DNA of 64,000 nt from Chloropicon primus (taxonomy: Eukaryota > Chlorophyta > Chloropicophyceae > Chloropicales > Chloropicaceae). This document shows, one piece after another, positions 1-9,967 of this stretch; position 1 is the first letter of the stretch, and the number at the start of each line of letters is the position of its first letter. The position numbers were made by a program, and so were the translations under genes. Below the pieces are notes generated by a model. That model saw only the letters and a list, made by a program, of their open reading frames with translations, did not search any database and was not told the DNA's origin. Location: positions 310,001 through 374,000 of the forward strand of contig CP060754.1 of assembly GCA_023205875.1 (NCBI GenBank), given 5' to 3'.

Positions 1-2279
1 AGGAGGAGTATCTCGGGGAAGAGCTGGAAGACGACGTCATTTTCGATGGGGGCTACCGCCTGTCCTCTGATCGGTACAACGAGTTATTTGATTACCAGAG
101 GACGGGGGTGAAGTGGCTGTGGGAGCTGCACAATCAGGGGGCAGGGGGTATACTTGGGGACGACATGGGTCTCGGGAAGACCGTGCAAGTGATTTCATTC
201 CTTGAAGGTCTCCTGAAAAGTGGAATGTACGACACGTCAATAATCGTATGTCCCGTGACTCTCATGTCACACTGGGCAAGGGAATTCAGGAGGTGGGCTC
301 CTATGTTCAAAGTCTTCATCCTGCACGACAGTTTCTTCAAAACCAATGCGCTGAAGGAGAGCCAGAAGAGGGGGTCCATGCAGTTCCGGGTGATCAACGC
401 TGCTTTGAAGTCGAGCAGGGGCATTCTCATCACCTCGTACGAGCAACTTCGGCTGAAGCAGGAGCACCTCTTGTGCTTTCAGTGGGGCTACGCAATCCTG
501 GACGAGGGCCACAAGATACGCAACCCAAATATCGAGCTTACCCTCGTCTGTAAGCAGCTGTCCACCCCTCACAGGATTGTCCTTACGGGCGCGCCGATAC
601 AGAACAGACTCGTTGAGATATGGTCCTTGTTTGACTTCGTCTTTCCGGGAAAGCTGGGAACTTTGCCGGTCTTCACCTCCCAGTTTTCGGTGCCGATACA
701 GATGGGCGGCTATGCTCACGCCTCAAAGCTTCAGATCACCACGGCATACAAGTGCGCTTTGATCCTCCGGGACCTGATAAGCCCGTACCTCCTGAGGCGT
801 AAGAAAGTGGATGTCAACATCAATCTCCCAAAAAAATCGGAGCACGTTCTGTTCTGCCTGCTTGGCGAGGAGCAGCTTGATTTGTACAGGGACTACCTGT
901 CCTCTCACGACTGTGCGTCGATCATGGAAGGGAAGATCGATCCCCTCGCGGGAATAGATACGATGAAGAAAATTTGTAATCACCCAGACCTCCTTGATTT
1001 GAACACGGAGTGCGTGACTGAGTACGGGGATCCGCAAAGGTCGGGCAAGCTCCAAGTCCTGATAAAAGTGCTCGAAAAGTGGTGCTGCGATGGACACAAA
1101 GTCCTCGTGTTCTCCCAGACGAGGCAGATGCTCAATATTATCGAACACGCCGTGCAGAAGATGGACTACAGGCACTTGAGGATGGATGGCACAACTGCGA
1201 TTCAGAGGAGGCAGCAGCTCGTGGATACCTTCAACGAGACGGAGGACATCAAAATATTTTGCTTGACCACCCGGGTTGGTGGCCTGGGCTTGAACCTGAC
1301 CGGGGCAGACAGGGTGATTCTGTACGACCCGGATTGGAACCCGTCCACCGATCTTCAGGCTCAAGAACGTTCGTGGCGGATCGGTCAGCAGAATGAGGTC
1401 GTGGTTTACAGATTGGTGACGAGCGGGACGATCGAGGAGAAGATATACAATCGCCAGATATTCAAGCAGTTTCTCACCAGTAAAGTGCTGGAGGACCCGA
1501 AGCAGAGGCGAGCCTTCCAGAACGAGGACATCCGCGAGTTGTTCGTCCTGGGGGACGAATACAAGGAGGGAAACAGCAACCTGAAGGAGATCACGAACAT
1601 TGAAGCACAGCTGATGCCCGACGAGATTGTAAAGGATGAGGATGGCGCAGGCTCTGGAGCGGCGAAGGAGTCGGTGATCTTGCAATCTCTCATGGAGGGA
1701 GATGTCGTCTCAAAGGCCCTGTGTCACGAAAAGATCATGACGGCGGACACTTCGGCGCCTCCGAGTTACGACCAGAAGGCGTCGGAGATTGCTCGCAGGG
1801 CAGCGGAGCTCATGAAGAAATCGCAAAGAGACTGCGCCTTGCACGCCGTTTCAACTCCCACTTGGACGGGCAACTCTGGGTCCGCAGGAGCCCCAAGGCT
1901 CGGCAGCGCAAAGTCTCCAGGAGTCCCGAGGTTCGGCAGCGCAAAGTCCTCCTCCACCAGGCGGTTTGGTGGGCCAGTGGGCATAGCTGGCATTGGCGGC
2001 GAGGTCTTGACGTCAAAGGAACTGGTTGAGCACATAAGGAAGAGGGATAGGGACGTGGCCGAGTACCAGGGCGAGGGAGAGGCCTTGGCAAAATCCCTTT
2101 TGGATGACGTCATCATTTACTTCAAAGGCAGAGGCGCATCCGCTGTCACGGAGGACATCGTGGAGCACTTTGACTACCTGGAGAAGGCCAAGTCCAGGCT
2201 ATTCAAGCAGGTTCTCAAGCAAGCTGCAAAGTTCAGCAGTGCCGAAGGTCTCTGGACGTTAAGGAGGGAATTCTTGTAA
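1..2279 (+). CDS. ERCC6: CSB/ERCC6-type SNF2 ATPase, 5'-truncated by window edge
   Basis: This is a SNF2-family DNA-dependent ATPase of the Cockayne syndrome B (Rad26) type, which remodels stalled RNA polymerase II and starts transcription-coupled repair in the nucleus. The frame is open from base 3 with no start codon, so the N-terminus lies outside the window. Visible motifs are GDDMGLGKT (Walker A, about 155-180), DEGH (motif II, about 505), LTGAPIQN (motif III), and in lobe 2 FCLTTRVGGLGLNLTGADR and RSWRIGQ. The stretch reading YRLSSDRYNELFDYQRTGVK just before motif I is typical of CSB rather than of other SNF2 groups. After the helicase core there is a GSAKS-repeated linker (about 1880-1970) and a helical C-terminal segment that may match the CSB C-terminal winged-helix/ubiquitin-binding part. 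The subfamily call is confident; the C-terminal domain is inferred. Confidence 0.93.
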   Translation, partial: EEYLGEELEDDVIFDGGYRLSSDRYNELFDYQRTGVKWLWELHNQGAGGILGDDMGLGKTVQVISFLEGLLKSGMYDTSIIVCPVTLMSHWAREFRRWAPMFKVFILHDSFFKTNALKESQKRGSMQFRVINAALKSSRGILITSYEQLRLKQEHLLCFQWGYAILDEGHKIRNPNIELTLVCKQLSTPHRIVLTGAPIQNRLVEIWSLFDFVFPGKLGTLPVFTSQFSVPIQMGGYAHASKLQITTAYKCALILRDLISPYLLRRKKVDVNINLPKKSEHVLFCLLGEEQLDLYRDYLSSHDCASIMEGKIDPLAGIDTMKKICNHPDLLDLNTECVTEYGDPQRSGKLQVLIKVLEKWCCDGHKVLVFSQTRQMLNIIEHAVQKMDYRHLRMDGTTAIQRRQQLVDTFNETEDIKIFCLTTRVGGLGLNLTGADRVILYDPDWNPSTDLQAQERSWRIGQQNEVVVYRLVTSGTIEEKIYNRQIFKQFLTSKVLEDPKQRRAFQNEDIRELFVLGDEYKEGNSNLKEITNIEAQLMPDEIVKDEDGAGSGAAKESVILQSLMEGDVVSKALCHEKIMTADTSAPPSYDQKASEIARRAAELMKKSQRDCALHAVSTPTWTGNSGSAGAPRLGSAKSPGVPRFGSAKSSSTRRFGGPVGIAGIGGEVLTSKELVEHIRKRDRDVAEYQGEGEALAKSLLDDVIIYFKGRGASAVTEDIVEHFDYLEKAKSRLFKQVLKQAAKFSSAEGLWTLRREFL

Positions 2280-2613
2280 ACAAAATTATGTAATGAATAT
2301 GAATAATGATATATAAATTAGGTTTATATAAATTAGATATCTATTTATCTATATATTTTCGTGCTTTTCGTGCTTTTCGTGCTTTTCCTGCCATCTTCTG
2401 CTCTGGCCACGTTGGAATGAGGAAGGGGAAGGCTACGGAGGGTTCAGGCAAGGGTTACTGGGTTCGTGCGGAGGCTCACCCCGTGGCCCGGTTGGTTTGT
2501 CTCTGCAGGGGAGCGAAAGAAGGAGCGGCGGCGGACCCGTTTTGTAGCTTTTTCGCTGTCCTGGGAACAAAATACGACAAAAATAGATAAGCACACAAAA
2601 GATAAGGACCAAA
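2280..2613. other. intergenic: 3' end of CSB gene and Ca2+-ATPase promoter
   Basis: AT-rich gap without a convincing gene. It begins with an AT-rich tail likely to hold the CSB 3' processing signals (TGTAA at the stop and a TATAAATTA-type duplication near 2310-2335) and includes a short tandem repeat. The downstream half is presumably the promoter and leader of the Ca2+-ATPase. Confidence 0.6.
2356..2387. repeat. 9-bp tandem repeat (GTGCTTTTC)
   Basis: Three exact copies of GTGCTTTTC at 2361-2387, preceded by a partial copy (TTTTC). It is a small microsatellite-like tract between two genes with no assigned role. Confidence 0.85.
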
Positions 2614-5600
2614 ATGGCAGCCTATGAGGTGCCCGCGGACCCGGGACCTTCCGGTGAGGAGGACCGCCCAAGACCCAGGTCAGCGTCCCAGTCCCAGAGG
2701 AACAAGGATAACTGGAAGAAAGCCGTCCTTGTACTCAACGCTGCACGCCGCTTCCGAGAAGCCGGAGGCAGGAAATCAAACAAGGCAGTCAAGGAAGGCG
2801 ATGCCGAGGCCCCGGCGATAAAAACTCCACGGAGTTCTCAGGATCTCAAGGAGGTCATGGACATTGAGCTGGGCTATGACTACACCATAAGCCCGGAGGA
2901 GCTCGTGGACCTTCTTACCCTTCCCACGGACATAGAAAACTTGAAGAGGTACGGCACAAGTGCAGACATTGCTAGGAAGCTCAAGGTGAACACGGCGTGT
3001 GGCGTGGAAACAAAGGAGGTGCAAAAGCGCCTGGACTACTTTGGCAGCAACGTCATACCCGATCCGCCCCACAAAAAGTTCTTGGCTTACGTTTGGGACG
3101 CTTGCCAGGACGTTACGCTTATTATCCTCATGTTCTGCGCCGTGGCCTCCCTCATCGCCGGGCTAGCAGCGGAGGGGGTGGAGGAGGGCTGGTATGACGG
3201 AGTTGGAATTTCCGTTGCCATCGTCGCGGTGATCATGATAACAGCTGTCCAGGACTACAGGCAAGACTTGCAGTTCAGGGAGCTTGACGCAAAGACGAAG
3301 GACATCATCCTTCACGTCACCAGAGATGGAAGCGCAAGTGAAATCTCGATCACCCAGCTCGTTGTGGGCGACATTGTGAACCTCTCGACAGGTGACCAGA
3401 TCCCAGCAGACGGTCTGGTGCTGAGCTCGCAAGCCCTTGAGGTGGATGAGTCCAGCATGACGGGGGAGAGTGACCTGGTGAAGAAAGATAAGCTCAAGAA
3501 TCCCTTCCTGCTCTCTGGAACGAAGGTTACTGATGGTTACGGTTCGATGTTGGTCACTGGCGTTGGGGTGAACACCGAGTGGGGCAAGTTGATGTGTGTG
3601 GACTCAGCTGCAAACGAGAAGGCGTTGGAGAGGCTGGACGAACAGTTCGCGAACAAAGAGATCTCCGAGGAGGAGTACAAGGATAAGAAGGAAGAAATGG
3701 GCGCCACCGAGCAAGAGACCCCTCTTCAGATTCGCTTGAACGACATGGCCACAAAAATTGGAAAGGGGGGACTCACTGTAGCGATACTGGTTCTCCTCGT
3801 GAGAATTGCCAAATTTCTTGTGTACAAATACGGCAGCGGGAATGAAAACTACGGCCACGGGAAGAGCGATAGCGAACTTCTTGTCCACGACATATCAATA
3901 GCAGTGACGATCGTTGTAGTCGCAGTGCCGGAAGGATTGCCCTTGGCAGTCACCCTGAGTCTGGCCTACTCCATGCAGAAGATGTATAGTGACAACAGCC
4001 TGGTGAGGAGGCTGAAGGCTTGCGAGGCCATGGGTGGTGCAACGAACATCTGCAGCGATAAGACTGGAACCCTCACAACGAACCGCATGACGGTAGTCCA
4101 GGTCTGGCTGGCCAATCAGCTGTTCAAGGACCAGGAGAAAGACTGCAGTGATGTGAAGGAGAAGGTCCCGGAGAAGATTCTCAAGGATAGCATCGCTTCG
4201 ATCTGCCTCAACTCTGAGGTGCAGGTGAGCAAAAACGAAGATGGGTCGCCTCTCTACACGGGCAAGGCTACCGAGATCGCCCTTGTGAAGTACGCCCTGC
4301 AGCTGGGTGCCAACTTGGACGAGGTGCGCGAGGAGTTCAAGGTCGTGAAAGTGGAGCCCTTCAACTCAGCGAAGAAGAAGATGGGAACGCTGTGTCAGAG
4401 GAAGGACGGCAAGTACTTTGTTTTCTGGAAGGGTGCGTCTGAGATCGTTCTTGACGATTGCGCCTTCCTTGCCTACCCAGGCGACAGCAAGAAAAAGCTG
4501 AGCGAGGCCACCAAAGAGGAGGTGAAGGGAATCATTCAAGGCATGGCCGAGAACAGTCTGCGCACTATTTGTGTGTCGTACAAGGAAGTTAAACCCGACT
4601 TCATGAAGAAGTTCGACGTCGAGAGTGACGACATACCAAGCAATGGCCTGACCTGCTTGAGCATTGCGGGGATCAAGGACCCGTGCAGACCCGGTGTTCC
4701 CGAGGCGGTGAAGAAGTGCCAGCACGCAGGAATCGTAGTAAGGATGATCACGGGAGATAACATCACCACCGCCAAGGCCATCGCCAGGGAGTGCAACATT
4801 CTCACGGAGGATGGGCTCGCTATCGAGGGCAAGGAGTTCAGGGCGATGTCCTACGCAGAGAGGATCAAGAAATTCGGTCCAAAGCTGGAGAAGATGCAGG
4901 TCATGGCCAGGTCCTCCCCAACCGACAAGTTCGACCTTGTTCACATGCTGAAAACTCTGGACGAGGTCGTGGCTGTGACTGGCGACGGAACAAACGATGC
5001 GAGGGCGCTGCGCGAGGCAGACATTGGCTGCTCCATGGGAATCACGGGCACGGAAGTGGCCAAGCAAAGCAGCGACATCGTTATCTTGGACGACAACTTC
5101 ACCACGATCGTGACGATGGTGAGGTGGGGAAGGTGCATCTACAACAACATCCAGAAGTTCCTCGCTTTCCAGCTTACGGTGAACGTGGTGGCCCTCTCCA
5201 TTAACTTTGTGGGCGCCGTTGTGCCGGGAGCGGAACCGCCATTCAGCCCCGTGCAGCTGCTTTGGGTGAACATGATCATGGACAGCATGGGGGCCCTCGC
5301 CCTCGGAACTGAGGATCCAACCGAGTCTCTTATGGACAACAAGCCTTATGGAAGGCACGACCCTCTCGTGACCCCAATTATGTGGAGAAATATCTTGGGC
5401 CAGGCCGCTTTCCAGCTCATCGTGCTGTTCATCTTCCTCTTTGAGGGAGACAAGCTCTTTAATTTGGACAAGGACATCGACCACGAGCTCACGATACTGA
5501 ATACGATCATCTTCAACTGCTTCGTGTTCTGCCAGATCTTCAACGAGATGAACGCGAGGGACATGGAGAAGCTGAACGTCTTTGAGAGCTTCTTTACGAA

Positions 5601-5931
5601 CCAGCTGTTCCTCTTCATCATCGTCATTTCGTGCGTGTTCCAGGTCATCATCGTGGAGTTCTTCGGCCAGGGAGCGTCCGTGGCGTCCCTCAGCTGGCAG
5701 CAGTGGCTCATCAGCGTCGGCATAGCCTCTATCACCATCCCCATGGGCATTGTGATCAAGCTCTTGCCTGTCGGGGAGAAGGGTCCTTGGACCTTGTACC
5801 AGGAGTGGACCGACGAAGGACAGGACAGAAGCTACCTCGAGAAGAGGCTGGCGGACGTGGAGAACGAGCTGAGCCAGCTGAAGGAGAAGCTGGCCCAGGT
5901 CCTCTCTCTCCAGGGATCGAAGAAGGTGTGA
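2614..5931 (+). CDS. plasma-membrane-type (P2B) Ca2+-transporting ATPase
   Basis: A 1105-residue P-type ATPase that exports Ca2+ from the cytosol, with H+ counter-transport in this family. Seen in order: a basic N-terminal region, actuator motif TGES, the transmembrane-4 motif PEGLP (about residue 440), the phosphorylation site DKTGTLT (about 480), KGASE in the nucleotide-binding domain, and the hinge TGDGTND (about 790), then several C-terminal membrane helices. The last 30 residues form a heptad-rich coiled coil. The PEGLP motif, overall layout and length fit PMCA/ACA pumps. Oddity: the residue after TGDGTNDA is Arg where the family almost always has Pro (DARAL for DAPAL). The start is the first in-frame ATG, in good context (AAAATGG). 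Whether calmodulin binds the N- or C-terminus cannot be told from sequence. Confidence 0.95.
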   Translation: MAAYEVPADPGPSGEEDRPRPRSASQSQRNKDNWKKAVLVLNAARRFREAGGRKSNKAVKEGDAEAPAIKTPRSSQDLKEVMDIELGYDYTISPEELVDLLTLPTDIENLKRYGTSADIARKLKVNTACGVETKEVQKRLDYFGSNVIPDPPHKKFLAYVWDACQDVTLIILMFCAVASLIAGLAAEGVEEGWYDGVGISVAIVAVIMITAVQDYRQDLQFRELDAKTKDIILHVTRDGSASEISITQLVVGDIVNLSTGDQIPADGLVLSSQALEVDESSMTGESDLVKKDKLKNPFLLSGTKVTDGYGSMLVTGVGVNTEWGKLMCVDSAANEKALERLDEQFANKEISEEEYKDKKEEMGATEQETPLQIRLNDMATKIGKGGLTVAILVLLVRIAKFLVYKYGSGNENYGHGKSDSELLVHDISIAVTIVVVAVPEGLPLAVTLSLAYSMQKMYSDNSLVRRLKACEAMGGATNICSDKTGTLTTNRMTVVQVWLANQLFKDQEKDCSDVKEKVPEKILKDSIASICLNSEVQVSKNEDGSPLYTGKATEIALVKYALQLGANLDEVREEFKVVKVEPFNSAKKKMGTLCQRKDGKYFVFWKGASEIVLDDCAFLAYPGDSKKKLSEATKEEVKGIIQGMAENSLRTICVSYKEVKPDFMKKFDVESDDIPSNGLTCLSIAGIKDPCRPGVPEAVKKCQHAGIVVRMITGDNITTAKAIARECNILTEDGLAIEGKEFRAMSYAERIKKFGPKLEKMQVMARSSPTDKFDLVHMLKTLDEVVAVTGDGTNDARALREADIGCSMGITGTEVAKQSSDIVILDDNFTTIVTMVRWGRCIYNNIQKFLAFQLTVNVVALSINFVGAVVPGAEPPFSPVQLLWVNMIMDSMGALALGTEDPTESLMDNKPYGRHDPLVTPIMWRNILGQAAFQLIVLFIFLFEGDKLFNLDKDIDHELTILNTIIFNCFVFCQIFNEMNARDMEKLNVFESFFTNQLFLFIIVISCVFQVIIVEFFGQGASVASLSWQQWLISVGIASITIPMGIVIKLLPVGEKGPWTLYQEWTDEGQDRSYLEKRLADVENELSQLKEKLAQVLSLQGSKKV

Positions 5932-6040
5932 GAGGCACGGAGGAAGAGGGTTTACAAACGCGGAAAATTAATATACACAAACAAACAAACAAAATAAAGC
6001 CTCTTTTCTTCTCCAGAGCTCCTCCTCGCTCTCCACCTCC

Positions 6041-6382
6041 TCACCCCACGTAGGAGATCGAGACGAAGAAGAGAAACACGCATGCGACGCAGTAGTCCGC
6101 GAACACTTTCTCCAGATTGCCCAGTTTGTCCGCTCCCTCCGTCTGAGTCACGTCTATTTGCATTCTGAAGCACACCGTGAGCACGGCGAAGCCCAAGGTG
6201 CAGAAGAAGCCGCCCAGGAAAGCGTTGTAGGGAAAGCTTCCGAACAGGTTCATGTAAGCGAACTGCAGCGCGGCGACCGTGAGGGCGTACAATATGAAGC
6301 AGTCCACGATCTTCAGCAGCTTCGGCGTCTTCGAGTACTCTCGCGAGAACACCTGCACGATCTCCTTGAGATCGCCCAACAT
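6041..6382 (-). CDS. DAD1: DAD1/OST2 subunit of oligosaccharyltransferase
   Basis: A 113-residue membrane protein matching DAD1 along its whole length, including the family signatures FGSFPYNAFLGGF and the C-terminal FADY...FFVSISYVG. It is a subunit of the ER oligosaccharyltransferase that transfers the lipid-linked glycan to Asn in N-glycosylation. It has three hydrophobic segments and the usual family length (110-115 residues). It is convergent with the Ca2+-ATPase gene (about 110 bp between stops) and divergent from RPL38. There is no intron. Confidence 0.95.
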   Translation of the reverse strand: MLGDLKEIVQVFSREYSKTPKLLKIVDCFILYALTVAALQFAYMNLFGSFPYNAFLGGFFCTLGFAVLTVCFRMQIDVTQTEGADKLGNLEKVFADYCVACVFLFFVSISYVG

Positions 6383-6767
6383 ACTTGTCCCCCTGAAGTG
6401 TCACCACACGCGTCTCCCCCGTTCCCAAGCCTCCTCCACGGCACGCACGCGCACGCACGCAAAAAGAAGAGGAAGCAGAGAGCACCGCGTCCCTCCCTCC
6501 GTCCAAGTGGCACCTCCGGTACCGGACTTCGTCGACGACTGTCTCGCCCCCCAGCAAGCGCGCTGAGCACAAAAGGAAACCTTCCAAAAACCCTGCTCAC
6601 TATAGGTGTACACAATATTGCATCGATTCATACCAAATTCTTCGATTGTAGAAAACCCGTCTTTTCTTTTTGCGCCGCCAGAAGGAGGAGAAGGAGAAAG
6701 AGAGCCGAGAAGAGAGCAGCAAAGGGAGGAGGACAAGCGGCGCAGAGTGCACGAGACGATAGCAAAG
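6383..6767. promoter_or_regulatory. divergent promoter region of DAD1 and RPL38
   Basis: A 385-bp gap between two divergent starts. It contains an AT-richer patch at about 6600-6660 and a purine-rich GGAGAAGGAGAAAGAG leader just before the RPL38 start. No further gene is visible. The shared promoter role is inferred from the arrangement. Confidence 0.5.
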
Positions 6768-7461
6768 ATGGTGAGTACGAGGGCTTGAGAGAGGGGCGGG
6801 TGGGGTGGGGGTCGCGAGAAAGATGGGCGGACTTCGGAGGGGCGTTGCCGAGCGGCGCGAGAGCCTTTGGCAGGCGAGAGGCGTTCGCCCGTGGGGGGGC
6901 TTTGGCTTGCGGGTCTGGGTTGATGGACGGGGCACGCTTCGCGCGGCGGTGCTTCTTGCCCTAGTTCGTCAGGCAGACCCCGAGGCGGCGGACCTCCGAA
7001 GGTATCGCGTCGTCGAAGTGCCTTGGTCGCGCACCCGGCGCTTGCGTGCGCGCGCTTGGGTCTTTGGCCGAGGCATTCCCCCCCGTCGAGAAAGGTTTCT
7101 CGACCCCCCTGCTCGCCAAGGCGAAGCGCGCCCCGTTGGTGCCTCCACAAGAGCGCGGACCCCCCCTCTTCGGAATGATTTGCGCGGCTTCGCCGGAACT
7201 CGAAAGCTGACCCAACTTGTTTTCCTCCCCTTCTTCTTTCCTCCTCGTCTGCAGCCAAAGCAAATTCACGAAATCAAGGACTTCCTGTTGACGGCCCGTA
7301 GAAAGGATGCCCGCTCCGTGAAGATCAAGAAGACCGGAGACGTCACCAAGTTCAAGGTTCGCTGCTCCAAGTACCTGTACACCTTGTGCGTTACCGACTC
7401 CGACAAGGCCGATAAGTTGAAGCAGTCTCTGCCTCCAGGACTTCACGTTCAGGATCTCTAA
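6768..7461 (+). CDS. RPL38: 60S ribosomal protein eL38 (two exons)
   Basis: A small basic protein of the large ribosomal subunit. Exon 1 is just the ATG (6768-6770), followed by a GTGAGT donor. The intron is 6771-7254, ending CTGCAG after a pyrimidine-rich tract. Exon 2 is 7255-7461. The joined product has 69 residues beginning [20 protein letters not shown] and containing KIKKT...[12 protein letters not shown], the eL38 signature, at exactly the family length. A start-codon-only first exon is typical of many eukaryotic ribosomal protein genes and may hold intronic regulatory signals. At 484 bp, the intron is long for this window. Confidence 0.95.
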
Positions 7462-7920
7462 GCACGCAACACATTATTGTGCGCACGGGACCTTGTTAGA
7501 ATAGAAAAAAAATGCTTTATTAAATCAGCTGAGCTTTATTGACGAAGTTTAGTTTTGTTCAACGCGCGCGTGCCCGGTCTCCTCCGGCGGTCTCCCGAAG
7601 AGGCCTCCGCCTCGAAAGCGCCGGGGTCTCTCGTGGACCCCCTCCCCGATCTTGGTCGCAAGCCCTCTCGTCGTCTCACAAAGCTCTCAGCCACTCTCTC
7701 TCCCGTCCCATGCACCCCCCTCTGTCTCCGCCCTCTTCCCCGAGCCGCGACTCTCGTGTTCCCTGGCCCTCCCTCCCTTTCCGATCTCCGCAAAAAGCAA
7801 GCGAGTTTTCATCGGGGGAGGCCAAGGTGCGGAGAGAGAGAGACACGCAATCGAGGCAGAGGGCGTACAACTCGCGGTTTCGAGTCCTTGGGGGCCTTTC
7901 GCAGCACAGCTTAGGTAAAG
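7462..7920. other. intergenic: RPL38 3' end and MAPK promoter/leader
   Basis: A 459-bp gap. An A-rich stretch at about 7503-7530 lies in the RPL38 3' end. The rest is C/T-rich sequence leading to the MAPK start. No conserved coding or RNA gene was recognised. Confidence 0.5.
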
Positions 7921-9018
7921 ATGAGGGGGGAGACGAACGGGGGCGTGGAAAGCACCACTGCTTCAGGGAAACGCGTGTTCCGGTTTTGGCACCACGACTT
8001 TGAGGTGGACCAAAAGTACGAGCCTTTGAGGCCCATTGGTCGCGGGGCCTACGGCATGGTCTGCGCCGCAAAGGACTTGGAGACGGGGCAGAAGTGTGCC
8101 GTGAAGAAGATAACCAACGCGTTTGACAACAAGGTGGACGCCCTTCGGACTCTGAGGGAGATCAAGATACTCAGGCACCTCAAGGACCACGAGAACATAA
8201 TCATTATGCTGGACATCATGAAACCCGTCAGCAGGGATAAGTTCGAGGACGTTTACCTCGTCAGCGAGCTCATGGACACGGACCTCCACCAGGTCATTAG
8301 GTCCCCGCAAAAGCTTTCTGACGACCACATTCAGTACTTTGTGTACCAAATTCTGAGGGGTTTGAAGTACATTCACTCCGCGAACGTGCTTCACCGCGAC
8401 CTCAAGCCCAGCAACCTCCTCCTGAACGCTTCCTGCGACCTCAAGATCTGCGACTTTGGCCTTGCAAGGACCAAGAACGAGGAGGGGTTCATGACAGAGT
8501 ATGTGGTGACGCGCTGGTACCGGGCTCCAGAGCTCCTGCTTTCCTGCGAGGACAGCAAAAGCGAGTACTCGAGCGCGATTGATATGTGGTCCGTCGGCTG
8601 CATCTTCGCGGAGCTCCTGGGGAGGAAGCCCCTCTTCCCCGGGAAGGACTACTTCCACCAGCTCAAGCTCATCATGCAGGTCCTTGGCAAGCCCTGCAAG
8701 GAGGACCTCCACTTTGTGACGAGTGACAAGGTTCGGACTTACATAGAGACCCTGAACATAGAGAACCCCGATAGCATAGACAAGAAGTTCACGGACATCA
8801 ACCCGCTGGCGGTCGACCTGTGCAAGAAGATGCTGCAGTTCAACCCGGGGAAGCGGATCACGGTGGAGGAGGCTCTGAGCCACCCGTACTTGCAGTCGCT
8901 CCACAGCCTGAACACGGAGCCAACTTCCATGGCAGAGTTTTCCTTCGACTTTGATGACGCGGACCTCAGCCTCGAGACGATACAGGAGATGGTTTACGAC
9001 GAGATAATGAGCTTGTAA
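7921..9018 (+). CDS. mitogen-activated protein kinase (TEY class)
   Basis: A 365-residue Ser/Thr kinase of the ERK/plant MAPK type, acting at the end of a phosphorylation cascade. Visible: glycine loop GRGAYGMV (about residue 40), catalytic loop [14 protein letters not shown] (about 155), DFGLAR, and the activation loop [14 protein letters not shown] with the dual-phosphorylation TEY motif (about 193). The C-terminus has the L16-like extension after the conserved kinase core. Length and TEY motif match plant group A-C and animal ERK kinases; upstream kinase and substrates cannot be inferred. It is a single exon. The 3' flank carries a GCT/GTT-rich simple repeat (about 9030-9115). Confidence 0.96.
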   Translation: MRGETNGGVESTTASGKRVFRFWHHDFEVDQKYEPLRPIGRGAYGMVCAAKDLETGQKCAVKKITNAFDNKVDALRTLREIKILRHLKDHENIIIMLDIMKPVSRDKFEDVYLVSELMDTDLHQVIRSPQKLSDDHIQYFVYQILRGLKYIHSANVLHRDLKPSNLLLNASCDLKICDFGLARTKNEEGFMTEYVVTRWYRAPELLLSCEDSKSEYSSAIDMWSVGCIFAELLGRKPLFPGKDYFHQLKLIMQVLGKPCKEDLHFVTSDKVRTYIETLNIENPDSIDKKFTDINPLAVDLCKKMLQFNPGKRITVEEALSHPYLQSLHSLNTEPTSMAEFSFDFDDADLSLETIQEMVYDEIMSL

Positions 9019-9173
9019 CAATAGAGTTTTACTACTGCTGCTGCTGCTGCTATGTTGTTTTTGTTCGTTTTTGTCGTTGTTGTTGTCGCTGCTGCGCTTC
9101 TCTTGCTGCGTTTGCTTTCCTTTATTTTTTCCTCTCCTCTCCGCCTTGGTGCACCCTGGAACGTCCAAGCCAG

Positions 9174-9956
9174 CTATAAGAGCGTGAAGGACTTTGCAAC
9201 GAACAGGAGCTTGTCCTTCATGATGGGCCACCTCCTCTCGTTCGCCCCTGTGGTGATGGTGTACAACTTACCCTTCTGCACGCCCAGAACAGTCAGCGAG
9301 TGCCTCGTGAAGTTCTTCGCCTTGGCCGTGTATTCGATCGTGTAGTACTTGAGCCCCTCGTTCTCCCTCTCCTCGGCGCTCAGCACCGTCCCTTCCTGCG
9401 TCGGGGGAACCAAGACCTGCTTCACGAGCGTGTTCGCCAACGGCTTGACTTCTCCGTACTCCGTGATGGACTCCTTGTTCGTGGGCAGAATCTCGAGGGA
9501 AAGGCTCTCGAGGGGCTCGATGATGTCCTTCACCGTCACCTCGGCGCCGTCCACGGAGACTTCCTGCCACCCGAACGGGTACAGGAAGGCGTATCCCTTC
9601 TGGACGTTCTTCACCGCCGAGTACCCCGCGGGAATCTTGGCCTGCGCCTCCCCCCCCGCAACCGTGGCGCTGGCGCTCATGGCCAGGAGGGACAGGGCCT
9701 GCCTCCTCGTGAAGTCGCTCTCCTCGCTAGCCATCGCCCTGTTGTTGGACTCCTCCCCCTCGTGCGCGCGTGGGACCAACGCCCCGCCCCTCTCGCTGCC
9801 ATGCCTCCGCGCGCTCGACCTCTCGCCCACCAACCCAGACCTCCTCGCGGCACCGCTGCTCGCGGTCCTCAACGATCTCGACGTCGCGGCCGTGCTCCTC
9901 ATCCTTGTCACCACGGGAACGGGAACTCCTCTCCTTCTCTCGCTCGCTCTCTCCAA
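9174..9956 (-). CDS. PPL1: PsbP-like thylakoid lumen protein (PPL1 type)
   Basis: A 260-residue plastid protein. An Arg/Ser-rich transit-like leader is followed by a twin-arginine lumenal signal (TRRQALSLLAMSA then AxA-type cleavage near GGEAQA, about residues 83-106), so it should be exported by the Tat pathway into the thylakoid lumen. The mature part is a PsbP domain. Segments such as VKDIIEPLESLSLEILPTNK and TITTGANERRWPIMKDKL match PsbP-like protein 1, a paralogue linked to photosystem II repair, more closely than PsbP itself. There is one exon. The first ATG may be upstream of the true start, but the leader needs most of this length. The PPL1 assignment rests on remembered family sequence, not an alignment. 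Confidence 0.88.
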   Translation of the reverse strand: MERASERRRGVPVPVVTRMRSTAATSRSLRTASSGAARRSGLVGERSSARRHGSERGGALVPRAHEGEESNNRAMASEESDFTRRQALSLLAMSASATVAGGEAQAKIPAGYSAVKNVQKGYAFLYPFGWQEVSVDGAEVTVKDIIEPLESLSLEILPTNKESITEYGEVKPLANTLVKQVLVPPTQEGTVLSAEERENEGLKYYTIEYTAKAKNFTRHSLTVLGVQKGKLYTITTGANERRWPIMKDKLLFVAKSFTLL

Positions 9957-9967
9957 TTAGCGCATGC

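Noticed and set aside
4366-5484. Minus-strand frame of 372 codons inside the Ca2+-ATPase
   Set aside because: His/Val-rich antisense shadow of a strongly conserved gene.
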